A stretch of 64,000 nucleotides of DNA, taken from assembly GCF_014596725.1 (NCBI RefSeq), contig NZ_JACVEG010000010.1, forward strand, positions 84,137-148,136. Reading direction: 5' to 3'. Both the position numbers and the translations under genes were made by a program. The notes below the pieces were generated by a model that saw only the letters and a list, made by a program, of their open reading frames with translations, was not told where the DNA came from and did no database searches. Numbering within the stretch: the first letter of the stretch is position 1; the number at the start of each line of letters is the position of its first letter. The DNA comes from Vibrio sp. Y2-5. GTDB lineage: Bacteria; Pseudomonadota; Gammaproteobacteria; Enterobacterales; Vibrionaceae. Shown in pieces: positions 26,009 to 33,990 of the stretch.

Positions 26009-26166
26009 AACTCTATCCCACTTTTACAAAACGAATAGTACAGAATGAATAGTACAGAACGAGACGTCTGCCTTATAAATGATAACTGCTCTCAATATAC
26101 ACAGAGAGCAGAATGAAGACAAAAGTTACCTTTGAGCTGGCTCAATCTTGAGTTTCAGACGGTGAA

Positions 26167-26811
26167 TTATTCACCGTTTATCTGTTGATGAATGTTATTT
26201 ACTAACTCTCCACTCAAACCGAGTTGCTTCGCCAGTTCTTGCAGATACGCTTTTTCCATAAAGTTTTGCTCATCGGCAACTATTGCTGAAGCAAGATAAA
26301 TTTCCGATGCCTGAGCCGGAGTTTGCGCGAGCGCAGCGATTTCATTCGGATCTAAAGGCTTTTTCAACTCTTGTTGGAACAGTGTTTGAACGTCGTTATC
26401 AGCACCAATCTCATTAATCACTTGGTTTATCTTAGCCATTTCTTGCTCGTCTACGTGTCCATCCGCTTTGGCAGAAGCGATCATTGCTTTAAGAATGTGT
26501 ATTTCATGGCGAGGATTCGATTGGTCAAAGGTCGCTGGTTGAGGGGATTCATTTTGATTGGCTTGCCAGTCGTTATACATCTTATAGGCGAGAGCCCCCA
26601 GAGCCGCAGAACCACCGATGGTGAGCGCTTTTTTGCCCAACTTCTTGGTTTTCTTTGAACCCATTAAAAGGCCAATGATACCTCCGCCGAGTGCGCCAGC
26701 ACCAAGCGTGGCAAGCTGGCTTTTATCCTGAGCTAAAGACTGAGCTTGCTGTTTACCGGATTGAACCAAATTGGAGTTGAGTGCTTGATTGAGTAGGGCT
26801 TTGAGATCCAT
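26167..26811 (-). CDS. DUF533 (YebE-like) inner membrane protein
   Basis: A 214-aa protein. N-terminal amphipathic helix (MDLKALLNQALNSNLV), a Gly-rich hydrophobic segment (LGAGALGGGIIGLLMGS, ~37-54) and another (IGGSAALGALAYKMY, ~68-82), then a C-terminal TerB-like all-helical domain (~100-214) with LKAMIASAKADGHVDEQEMAKI. This matches E. coli YebE. Function unknown; in E. coli YebE responds to envelope stress. It is a monocistronic gene with AAGGAGAAAG before the ATG. Confidence 0.85.
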   Translation of the reverse strand: MDLKALLNQALNSNLVQSGKQQAQSLAQDKSQLATLGAGALGGGIIGLLMGSKKTKKLGKKALTIGGSAALGALAYKMYNDWQANQNESPQPATFDQSNPRHEIHILKAMIASAKADGHVDEQEMAKINQVINEIGADNDVQTLFQQELKKPLDPNEIAALAQTPAQASEIYLASAIVADEQNFMEKAYLQELAKQLGLSGELVNNIHQQINGE

Positions 26812-26867
26812 ATCTTTCTCCTTTTTGTTTTATGCAGTTTAGAAGAGAAATGATGAATCCAGCATTA

Positions 26868-26895
26868 ATAAAAAAGGCTGCCATTTGGCAGCCTT
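26868..26895 (-). terminator. Intrinsic terminator of proS
   Basis: AAGGCTGCC (26874-26882), loop ATTT, GGCAGCCTT (26887-26895). On the minus strand the stem is followed by TTTTTTATTAAT, just after the proS stop. Confidence 0.87.
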
Positions 26896-26914
26896 CAAAG
26901 ATAGACGTTCTAGA

Positions 26915-28630
26915 TTAAGCCATTTGCGACTTGATGTGCTCGACGATATCAGTCATTGCCACTGGCGTCTTATCACCAGTGCGACGGCTTTTATATTCGA
27001 AATTACCTTCGTCCATACTACGATCACCGATAACGATCGTATGAGGTACACCAAGTAGTTCCATATCAGAGAACATAACACCTGGACGTTCTTTACGGTC
27101 ATCGAATAGAACTTCGATACCAGCAGCTGTCAGTTCAGCATATAGCTTCTCTGCCGCTTCTTGAACGCGCTCAGATTTGTGCATGTTCATCGGAACGATA
27201 GCCACTTGGAACGGTGCAATAGCGTCTGGCCAGATGATACCGTATTTATCGTGGTTCTGTTCAATCGCAGCAGCCACTACACGAGTTACACCGATACCGT
27301 AACAACCCATTTCTAGAATAACGTTCTTACCGTCAGCGCCTAGAACACCACAGTTCATTTTCTCAGAGTAGTTCGTACCAAGCTGGAAGATGTGACCAAC
27401 TTCGATACCACGCTTAAGCATGATAGTCCCTTTACCACATGGACTTGGGTCACCTTCAACAACGTTACGTAGGTCTTCAACTTGACCTAGTTGAACGTCA
27501 CGGCCCCAGTTAATACCGAAGTAGTGTTTACCATCAACGTTTGCACCAGCACTGAAGTCACTGGTTACTGCAACTGTACGGTCAACAATGAATGGCAGTT
27601 CTAGACCTACAGGGCCTAAAGAACCTGGGCCTGCGCCAATCAGAGCGCGAATCTCTTCTTCAGAAGCCATCTCCAATGGAGAAGCGACTTCTTTCAAGTT
27701 TTCTGCTTTTACTTCGTTTAGCTCGTGATCACCACGGATGATCAGTGCAATGATGTCTGCGTCAACTTCGTCTGATGCTTTAACGAAAAGCGTTTTAACG
27801 GTTTTCTCGATAGGCAGTTCAAATTGCTCAACAAGTTCTGCAATGGTTTTCGCATTTGGCGTATCAACCAGAGTCATCTCTTGAGTTGGTGCAGCTAGCT
27901 CAGTTGCAAGTGCAACCGCTTCTGCTTTTTCGATGTTCGCTGCGTAATCAGACTCTGTAGAGAATGCGATTAAATCTTCGCCGCTTTCTGCCAATACGTG
28001 GAACTCTTGTGAGCCACTACCACCGATAGCACCGCTATCAGCCAATACTGGACGGTAATCAAGACCCATGCGGTCGAATGCTTTACAGTAAGCATCGTGC
28101 ATAGCGTCGTAAGATTTTTGCAGACCATCTTTATCAATGTCGAAGCTGTATGCATCCATCATTGAGAATTCACGAGAGCGCATCACACCAAAACGAGGGC
28201 GGCGTTCATCGCGGAATTTAGTCTGGATTTGGTACAGGTTTAGAGGTAGTTGCTTGTATGAGCTAACCTCGTTACGCACAAGAGCAGTAATCACTTCTTC
28301 TGCTGTTGGGCTTAGTACAAACGGACGAGTGTGGCGGTCAGTAAAGCGAAGTAACTCAGGACCCATCTTTTCAGAACGACCTGTCTCTTCCCATAGTTCA
28401 AACGGCTGCACAACGGGCATTAGCGTTTCAATTGCCCCTGCATTGTCGATTTCTTGGCGAATGATGGTTTCGACTTTACGCAGTACGCGAAGACCGGTAG
28501 GTAGCCAAGTGTAAAGACCTGAAGCTAGCTTACGGATCATACCCGCACGTAGCATGAGCTGGTGGCTCACTACTTCTGCGTCGTTTGGAGTCTCCTTCAG
28601 AGTAGAAAGAAGATATTTACTGGTACGCAT
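26915..28630 (-). CDS. proS: Prolyl-tRNA synthetase
   Basis: Class II synthetase charging tRNA-Pro. 571 aa, the E. coli-type form (572). It starts MRTSKYLLSTLKETPNDAEVVSHQLMLRAGMIRKLASGLY. Motif 2 (FRDERRPRFGVMRSREFSMMDAYSFD) is near 135-165; the inserted YbaK-like editing domain (~225-395, with HELNEVKAENL and GAGPGSLGPVGL) and C-terminal anticodon-binding domain follow. The next gene upstream on the same strand is trmO, as in E. coli. Confidence 0.98.
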   Translation of the reverse strand: MRTSKYLLSTLKETPNDAEVVSHQLMLRAGMIRKLASGLYTWLPTGLRVLRKVETIIRQEIDNAGAIETLMPVVQPFELWEETGRSEKMGPELLRFTDRHTRPFVLSPTAEEVITALVRNEVSSYKQLPLNLYQIQTKFRDERRPRFGVMRSREFSMMDAYSFDIDKDGLQKSYDAMHDAYCKAFDRMGLDYRPVLADSGAIGGSGSQEFHVLAESGEDLIAFSTESDYAANIEKAEAVALATELAAPTQEMTLVDTPNAKTIAELVEQFELPIEKTVKTLFVKASDEVDADIIALIIRGDHELNEVKAENLKEVASPLEMASEEEIRALIGAGPGSLGPVGLELPFIVDRTVAVTSDFSAGANVDGKHYFGINWGRDVQLGQVEDLRNVVEGDPSPCGKGTIMLKRGIEVGHIFQLGTNYSEKMNCGVLGADGKNVILEMGCYGIGVTRVVAAAIEQNHDKYGIIWPDAIAPFQVAIVPMNMHKSERVQEAAEKLYAELTAAGIEVLFDDRKERPGVMFSDMELLGVPHTIVIGDRSMDEGNFEYKSRRTGDKTPVAMTDIVEHIKSQMA

Positions 28631-28697
28631 TTATGGTATCCGTTTATCAAAGGTGGTAATAAATTTAGCCGCTAATAATATCAGCCAAATGCGAATG

Positions 28698-29393
28698 TCA
28701 AAAGGGTTCAATAGTAGTAACTGTCACTAAGTTACCAGATATGGTGAATTTTACGTTCAAATTGTACAAATGTACTGCGTATTGCTTATCGTCTGGCTTA
28801 TTTTTCTTGTAAGCAGGACGAGGATCTTGTGCTAGAACTTCGCTGATCACCGCTTGCTTGACGGTTGAATCCGGTAGCGACTGCAAAATCGCCAGAGCTG
28901 TGGGGCTAAATTCAACTTCAATTGTGGAGGGCTCCGCATCTGCGTATCCACCTTTTGCTTCTGGTACGGAATCAGAATAGGGGATATAGGGTTTGATATC
29001 GACGATGGGAGTTCCATCAACCAGATCAACACTGCCCACTTCTATATAGATTTGATCGCCTTCTTTATCTATGCCTCGAAATTCCACTGCAGACATACCA
29101 ATGCCATTCGGTCGAAATGTCGAACGGGAAGCCAATACACCCACTCTTTCATTGCCACCAAGGCGAGGTGGACGAACCGTTGGTTTCCAACCCGCCTCTA
29201 GGTTCTGATCAAACAAGAACAGTACCCAAAGATGACTGAATTGCTCTAATTCACGTACGGCTTCCATACAATTCAGCTCGCCTAATAGTTTGATACGTGC
29301 TGTTGCGCTGGGCACTAAACGCGGCTGACGGGGAACGGCAAACTTCTCTTTGTACGGAGTTTCGATGGTAGCTATAGGTGTGATTGTGTGCAT
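28698..29393 (-). CDS. trmO: tRNA (adenine(37)-N6)-methyltransferase TrmO
   Basis: Also called TsaA/YaeB. SAM-dependent N6-methylation of t6A37 in tRNA-Thr. 231 aa (E. coli 235). The N-terminal beta-barrel domain includes YKEKFAVPRQPRLVPSA, ELEQFSHLWVLFLFDQN, RPPRLGGNERVGVLASRSTFRPNGIGMS, all signature segments; the C-terminal part has DPRPAYKK. It lies next to proS on the same strand, the E. coli arrangement. Confidence 0.94.
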   Translation of the reverse strand: MHTITPIATIETPYKEKFAVPRQPRLVPSATARIKLLGELNCMEAVRELEQFSHLWVLFLFDQNLEAGWKPTVRPPRLGGNERVGVLASRSTFRPNGIGMSAVEFRGIDKEGDQIYIEVGSVDLVDGTPIVDIKPYIPYSDSVPEAKGGYADAEPSTIEVEFSPTALAILQSLPDSTVKQAVISEVLAQDPRPAYKKNKPDDKQYAVHLYNLNVKFTISGNLVTVTTIEPF

Positions 29394-29467
29394 TGGTGTG
29401 TATTGAGTTTGGCTAAAGAAATAAAAGTGAAAATATCATACCTAACAGAGAACCGTAGTAATTATTG

Positions 29468-29505
29468 TTGACAGTAATTCTCTTTTGATATGTTATATTA
29501 TAACA
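29468..29505 (+). promoter_or_regulatory. Promoter with Zur box for the L36 paralogue
   Basis: TTGACA (29468-29473), a 17-bp spacer and TGTTAT (29491-29496) as -10. The perfect palindrome TGTTATATTATAACA at 29491-29505 covers the -10 and matches the gammaproteobacterial Zur operator core. Zinc-loaded Zur would block the promoter. Confidence 0.82.
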
Positions 29506-29529
29506 ATAATGAATTGCGAGGTTTCATCC

Positions 29530-29655
29530 ATGAAAGTATTAAGTTCTCTGAAAAGTGCCAAAAATCGTCATCCAGGTTGCCAGATTGTAAAACGTCGCGG
29601 ACGTCTTTACGTTATCTGTAAGGCTAACCCAAGATTTAAAGCCGTACAGAGATAA
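29530..29655 (+). CDS. rpmJ2: Ribosomal protein L36 type B (zinc-independent paralogue, YkgO-type)
   Basis: A 41-aa protein: MKVLSSLKSAKNRHPGCQIV, then KRRGRLYVICKANPRFKAVQR. It is nearly colinear with E. coli YkgO, the C-minus form of L36 that lacks the zinc ribbon of RpmJ. Only Cys17 and Cys30 remain. Under zinc starvation such paralogues replace the zinc-binding copy and free zinc from ribosomes. The Zur box over its promoter supports exactly this. No L31 paralogue is next to it, unlike in some genomes. Confidence 0.95.
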   Translation: MKVLSSLKSAKNRHPGCQIVKRRGRLYVICKANPRFKAVQR

Positions 29656-29879
29656 GTAGCGGCTACAACTTAAATATTGCTGTTAACTTATAATATTCCT
29701 TAAATACATTTGTCTAGTTTATAACACTGTATATGGTGCTGATTTGAATTATTTTATGCTCAATATGAAATAATCTGTAACATCTTTGATTTTGTAATGT
29801 TCACTCCCTAAAGTACTCTTCGCCGCGCTTTTGACATTTTTGTCACAAATGCACAGAGAAAACTACAAGGAGGAAACAG

Positions 29880-31466
29880 ATGAGTTCGTCTGCTTCAATA
29901 AACAAACCAGCACCTAAAAAGTCCCTTTTTACCCGCTTTTTAGATGGTGTTGAGTATTTAGGGAATCTTTTACCCCATCCGATTACTTTATTCGCTATCT
30001 TCTGTTTAGCGATTCTTATTTCATCAGGCATTGCAGGCTACTTTGAAGTCTCAGTAATGGACCCTCGTCCAGAAGGCGCTAAAGGCCGTGCTGCTGATGG
30101 TATGATCCATGTTGTTAGCCTGCTTAATGCAGAGGGCTTGCAACTGATCGTTACTAACCTAGTGAAAAACTTCGTTGGTTTCGCCCCTCTAGGTACAGTG
30201 CTTGTTGCTATGCTTGGTGTGGCAATTGCTGAATATTCTGGTCTTTTATCTGCTGCAATGCGTGGTCTAGTCATGGGTGCATCTGCTCGCATGGTGACTG
30301 TCACTGTTGTCTTTGCTGGTATCATTTCTAACACAGCATCTGAACTTGGCTACGTGGTATTGATTCCACTTGCGGCTATGTTGTTCCACTCATTAGGTCG
30401 CCATCCGTTAGCCGGTCTGGCTGCGGCATTTGCTGGTGTATCTGGCGGTTATTCTGCAAACCTTCTGATTGGTACGGTTGATCCATTGCTTTCAGGTATC
30501 ACTGAAACAGCAGCACAAATGATTGACCCTACGTACACCGTTGGTCCAGAAGTAAACTGGTACTTCATGTTTGTCTCTACCTTCTTTATTGCAGGTATGG
30601 GTGCTTACGTGACTGAGAAGATCGTTGAACCTAAATTAGGTAAATACAATCCTGAAGAAGCAGCAGAAGATCTGTCTAAAGACAAGATGGGTACTCTAAC
30701 TGCAATCGAGAAACGTGGTTTGAAAATGGCTGGTGTTGCAGTACTTGTAGTAAGTGCTCTTCTGGCTTGGACTATCGTACCCGCTGATGGTGTTCTGCGT
30801 TCTGCTCAAGGTACTGTTGCTGGTTCGCCGTTCCTGAAAAGTATTGTTGCTTTCATCTTCGTATTCTTCGCAATTCCAGGCTTCGTTTATGGCCGTGTTG
30901 TGGGGACGATGAAAACTGACCGCGATGTTATCGATGCGATGGCGAAATCTATGTCATCTATGGGCATGTATATCGTACTGGTATTCTTTGCTGCCCAGTT
31001 TGTTGCGTTCTTCAAGTGGACTAACTTTGGTCAGGTATTTGCTGTTGCAGGTGCAGACTTCCTACAAAGCATCGGCTTAACGGGTCCAATGTTGTTCTTC
31101 GCATTTATCCTGATGTGTGGCTTCATTAACCTGATGATTGGCTCGGCATCTGCTCAGTGGGCAGTAACAGCACCAATTTTTGTTCCAATGTTAATGCTAG
31201 TAGGCTATGCGCCTGAGACGATTCAAGCAGCTTACCGTATTGGTGACTCAACCACTAACATCATCACACCAATGATGAGTTACTTTGGTCTGATCTTAGC
31301 GGTTGCTACTCGCTACATGAAGAATTTAGGTATTGGTACGCTAATCGCAACCATGCTGCCTTACTCAATCTGCTTTATTGTTGGTTGGAGCTTGCTGTTC
31401 TACGTTTGGGTATTCTTACTAGGTCTACCAGTAGGCCCTGGTGCAGCAACTTACTACACGCCATAA
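29880..31466 (+). CDS. AbgT/MtrF family transporter
   Basis: A 528-aa inner-membrane protein with about 12 hydrophobic segments, starting with a polar tail and GVEYLGNLLPHPITLFAIFC. Motifs NTASELGYVVLIPLAAM and SANLLIGTVDPLL are characteristic of the AbgT family (p-aminobenzoyl-glutamate uptake; MtrF-type members export sulfonamides and other antimetabolites). A very strong AAGGAGGAAAC ribosome-binding site precedes the ATG. No peptidase abgA/abgB lies adjacent, so the substrate and direction are open. The upstream 224 bp holds TGACATTTTTGTCA (29832-29845), an inverted repeat of unknown role. Confidence 0.88.
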   Translation: MSSSASINKPAPKKSLFTRFLDGVEYLGNLLPHPITLFAIFCLAILISSGIAGYFEVSVMDPRPEGAKGRAADGMIHVVSLLNAEGLQLIVTNLVKNFVGFAPLGTVLVAMLGVAIAEYSGLLSAAMRGLVMGASARMVTVTVVFAGIISNTASELGYVVLIPLAAMLFHSLGRHPLAGLAAAFAGVSGGYSANLLIGTVDPLLSGITETAAQMIDPTYTVGPEVNWYFMFVSTFFIAGMGAYVTEKIVEPKLGKYNPEEAAEDLSKDKMGTLTAIEKRGLKMAGVAVLVVSALLAWTIVPADGVLRSAQGTVAGSPFLKSIVAFIFVFFAIPGFVYGRVVGTMKTDRDVIDAMAKSMSSMGMYIVLVFFAAQFVAFFKWTNFGQVFAVAGADFLQSIGLTGPMLFFAFILMCGFINLMIGSASAQWAVTAPIFVPMLMLVGYAPETIQAAYRIGDSTTNIITPMMSYFGLILAVATRYMKNLGIGTLIATMLPYSICFIVGWSLLFYVWVFLLGLPVGPGAATYYTP

Positions 31467-31531
31467 GTCATGTTCGCTTTAAGCGACATACCTTGATTGG
31501 TTATATAGCTTGATTAGTTATATAGATAATA

Positions 31532-31560
31532 AAAAAACCTGCGAGATTCGCAGGTTTTTT
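31532..31560. terminator. Bidirectional terminator after the AbgT gene
   Basis: AAAAAACCTGCGA (31532-31544), loop GAT, TCGCAGGTTTTTT (31548-31560). It separates convergent abgT-type and yaiI genes. Confidence 0.9.
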
Positions 31561-31575
31561 GCATTGAAAATCGAA

Positions 31576-32025
31576 TTATTTTTTAAACTTCGCCAGATAT
31601 CTGTCCAGATGGTTAGCGAACTCGCGTCGATCAGTCTGAGACAGCGCGCTTGGGCCTCCAGTCTGAATGCCACTTGAGCGCATCGTTTCCATAAAGTCGC
31701 GAATATTGAGACGTGCTTTTATGGTTTCTTTGGTATAAAGCTCACCGCGTGAGTTCAGCGCCAATGCGCCTTTGGTAATGACTTCGTCCGCAAGCGGAAT
31801 GTCTGACGTGATGACCAAGTCATTCGCTTCTACTCGTCTTACAATTTCATTATCTGCAATGTCAAAACCTGCAGGGACTTGTATCGAATGAATATTAACT
31901 CGTTTCGGAACAGGAATGATGTGGTTGGCTACGAAGGTACACTCAATCCCCGTGCGTTCTGCGGCGCGTACAATCGTTTCTCTTATCACTTTCGGGCAAG
32001 CGTCTGCGTCAACCCATATCTTCAT
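31576..32025 (-). CDS. yaiI: YaiI/YqxD family (UPF0178, DUF188) protein
   Basis: A 149-aa PIN-like fold protein. The N-terminal KIWVDADACPKVIRE is the family signature, with conserved Asp residues, and VITSDIPLADEVI near 72-84 resembles the PIN nuclease metal site. No activity is established. Its start overlaps the stop of the upstream KfrA_N-like gene by 4 nt, so the two are translationally coupled. Confidence 0.92.
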   Translation of the reverse strand: MKIWVDADACPKVIRETIVRAAERTGIECTFVANHIIPVPKRVNIHSIQVPAGFDIADNEIVRRVEANDLVITSDIPLADEVITKGALALNSRGELYTKETIKARLNIRDFMETMRSSGIQTGGPSALSQTDRREFANHLDRYLAKFKK

Positions 32026-32315
32026 TGAGCTTTACCATTGATTTGTTGTTCTAACTGTTCAATACGTTTAGTGAGCTGAACTATGGTCTGTTCTAGCTGA
32101 GTAATACGATCCGTATCCCCACAGGTTTTTGCCGCAATTTCTACTTTCGGAACACGGTTAGCATTCTTCCAGCTTTTGATTGCAGTAATAAGAGCAGCCA
32201 TAGGAACTGATGTGCTCATACGTGCTTTTACCAGCGCAACGGTAGGTTCTTTTCCTTGTTGTTGCAGAGTGGTCAGCACTCTTTCGAGCTCTTTTGTGAC
32301 ATCTTGTGTGAGCAT
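32022..32315 (-). CDS. Small helical protein with KfrA_N-like DNA-binding start and coiled-coil end
   Basis: A 97-aa protein. Residues ~20-55 (KEPTVALVKARMSTSVPMAALITAIKSWK) resemble the helix-turn-helix of the KfrA N-terminal domain found in plasmid and accessory DNA-binding proteins. Residues ~70-92 (ITQLEQTIVQLTKRIEQLEQQI) form clear heptads, so it probably dimerises. It is coupled to yaiI by a 4-nt overlap. It could be a small DNA-binding regulator, but I have only weak motif resemblance for DNA binding; the coiled coil is certain by inspection. Confidence 0.7.
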   Translation of the reverse strand: MLTQDVTKELERVLTTLQQQGKEPTVALVKARMSTSVPMAALITAIKSWKNANRVPKVEIAAKTCGDTDRITQLEQTIVQLTKRIEQLEQQINGKAQ

Positions 32316-32452
32316 AGGTCATCCTTCTATCTGTTGGCGTGATTTTATATCAGATTGATGGATTATTCCTGCTTAAAAGTCGTAGCGAGCTTCTCTTGGT
32401 TTTACTAAACGGTTTTTCTTGCACTGGAGAGGGCTAGTGAAAGTAATAATCT

Positions 32453-32474
32453 CTTGTGAGAGATCTCTTACAAG
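32453..32474. promoter_or_regulatory. VarA/UvrY (GacA-type) binding site upstream of csrB
   Basis: TGTGAGAGATCTCTTACA (with CT/AG flanks) is an 18-bp inverted repeat with one mismatched pair, close to the GacA/UvrY consensus TGTAAG-N6-CTTACA. It is centred about 168 bp upstream of the likely csrB start, the usual distance for csrB activation. Confidence 0.85.
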
Positions 32475-32595
32475 TAGTGTGAGATATCAGTGTTTTGTGA
32501 AGCAGAAAATGCCATTGGTTTGGTATAACTCATTGAATATTAACGTGGTAATTTAACTGTTTGCTTTGTGTGCAGAAATATTTGCTATCAGGTAA

Positions 32596-32623
32596 TTGCA
32601 CAAAAATTCCAAAGGCGTAGATT
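32596..32623 (+). promoter_or_regulatory. csrB promoter
   Basis: TTGCAC (32596-32601), 16-bp spacer, TAGATT (32618-32623). This places the start at about 32631, at GTCGGAAGGG. Confidence 0.65.
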
Positions 32624-32630
32624 AAACCTT

Positions 32631-33020
32631 GTCGGAAGGGAACTGACACGGAATTGGATACACCACTGGACGGTGATTTCAGGACGAAAAAAGTGATTAA
32701 TGGATAATCACTATATGGATACGGATACGAACGGATTCAACAGCTAACAGGAAGTTAGTTGGCAAGGAAAGCAAAAAGGATAAACCCTAGGAAAGGGTAG
32801 GACACCATCAGGATGATGGGAAGGACACCGCTCAAGGAACAAGTGATGAGCGCTAACAGGATAGTTAGCATAACGGATGAAAACGGACACCGCTAGGAAG
32901 GCGATGCAAGGATTAGACTGAAGGATTCGGTTTTTTAGGGATGATGCAGGAAGCACGCATTTGTAGCGGGATAGCTGCGCACAAGACTTAAACCCCAGCA
33001 CTTAGGTGTTGGGGTTTTTC
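32631..33020 (+). ncRNA. csrB: CsrB-family small RNA (CsrA-sequestering)
   Basis: A ~390-nt non-coding transcript crowded with GGA motifs: I count about 28, roughly half as AGGA or CAGGA, many in the loops of short stems (for example AACAGGAAGTT, ACCCTAGGAAAGGGT, CATCAGGATGATG, CTAACAGGATAGTTAG). The start GTCGGAAGGGA resembles the 5' end of known CsrB RNAs, and the end is an intrinsic terminator (ACCCCAGCAC / GTGTTGGGGT then TTTTT, ~32992-33018). Each GGA loop can bind CsrA, so the RNA relieves CsrA control of virulence, motility and metabolism. Vibrios carry several such copies (CsrB/C/D); I cannot say which this is. The 85-aa minus-strand ORF over it is spurious. Confidence 0.93.
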
Positions 33021-33210
33021 TTAATTTGCCGTTTTCCAATTCAAATTCTGTTATCTCTGTGACAATTTCTACCGACCGCATAGTGACCTTTTGATCGTTA
33101 TCTATGTGAAAATCAGTAAAATAATAAAAATAATCAGTGGCTTAAATTTTTTTGTTTTTGTTAGTAATTGCAAAAACGCTATTCATTTTATGTTGTAACA
33201 AGGACTGTTT

Positions 33211-33708
33211 GTGACAATAGTGACACGACGAACACTGTTAATTCCCTATACAGAATCGTTCGAGTTGGACTTTTTGATGCTGAATTGCTGTGCGAAAAAC
33301 AGGGCATATATGAACGGGCCCAAAACGGTTTCGGCATCAAGAGAGTTATTCAAGCGCGTACTCAATGATTCTTCCATTTATGCGATGGCGGTGTTGGATA
33401 ACTATAATCGTGAGTTTATGGGACATGTGTTTATCGAACGGGATGATATTACAGCTGAGTTGGGCTTTATTTTCGATAAGCTGTATTGGAAGCAGGGTTT
33501 CGCGTCTGAAGCATTAAAAGCGTTTTTCCCCAAAGCATGTGAGCGATTAGGGCTGATGAGAGTTGTTGCGAACGCTGAAATTCAAAACTGCTCTGCGATT
33601 AAAATACTGCAAGCTTTAGAATTTCAAAACAAAGGCGAAAATGAAGAACATTTCGCCCCGAGTTATGACTTTGAATGGATTAGACCATCCGATGCGGTGG
33701 TAAGTTGA
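33211..33708 (+). CDS. GNAT-family N-acetyltransferase
   Basis: A 165-aa protein starting at GTG with AAGGA seven nt upstream. It has the RimJ/RimL-type acetyltransferase layout: RRTLLIPYTESF at the start, AELGFIFDKLYWKQGFASEALKAFFPKACERLGLMRVVANAEIQNCSAIKILQALEFQ in the centre and C-terminal half. The Q/R-x-x-G-x-A acetyl-CoA loop appears as KQGFASEA. Substrate unknown: it could be a small molecule, an antibiotic or a protein N-terminus. It is a single gene after csrB; its last 29 bp overlap the convergent DUF3301 gene. Confidence 0.82.
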   Translation: MTIVTRRTLLIPYTESFELDFLMLNCCAKNRAYMNGPKTVSASRELFKRVLNDSSIYAMAVLDNYNREFMGHVFIERDDITAELGFIFDKLYWKQGFASEALKAFFPKACERLGLMRVVANAEIQNCSAIKILQALEFQNKGENEEHFAPSYDFEWIRPSDAVVS

Positions 33709-33982
33709 AGCGCATTGGGATGAAACCGCGCATTTCCAGCTTTCCTTGATAACAATCGTCGCCTAAAGCTGAAAATTCAAACAAGTAAACCGTATGCCAA
33801 AACCAGCGACCATCGCTGGTTTTCCATTTGTGGCCGCCGAATGAGACGCTGAGCAATTGGAGTTCAAGCTGGTCGCATTTTCTCAACACATGTGACTTTG
33901 CGATTTCAGACTGACGTCTTTGTTGCCAAAAAATAAAGCCGACAAAACACAACGCCAATATTGCCAATAAGTCTCCAATCAT
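33680..33982 (-). CDS. DUF3301 family membrane protein
   Basis: A 100-aa protein with an N-terminal membrane helix (GDLLAILALCFVGFIFWQQRRQSEIA), then a soluble beta-rich part (QLELQLLSVSF, GRWFWHTVYLFEFSALGDDCYQGKLEMRG). This fits DUF3301. Function unknown. It lies 8 bp from the DUF3549 gene, with which it forms a conserved-looking pair, and overlaps the GNAT gene tail to tail by 29 bp. Confidence 0.85.
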   Translation of the reverse strand: MIGDLLAILALCFVGFIFWQQRRQSEIAKSHVLRKCDQLELQLLSVSFGGHKWKTSDGRWFWHTVYLFEFSALGDDCYQGKLEMRGFIPMRFNLPPHRMV

Positions 33983-33990
33983 CTTCTTTC

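Noticed and set aside
29832..29845. TGACATTTTTGTCA inverted repeat before the AbgT gene as a named operator
   Set aside because: It does not match a regulator consensus I can identify, and the palindrome is short; noted only in the gene entry.
32744..33001. 85-aa ORF on the minus strand
   Set aside because: It lies inside the GGA-rich CsrB RNA, has no RBS, and its frame follows from the repetitive GGA composition.
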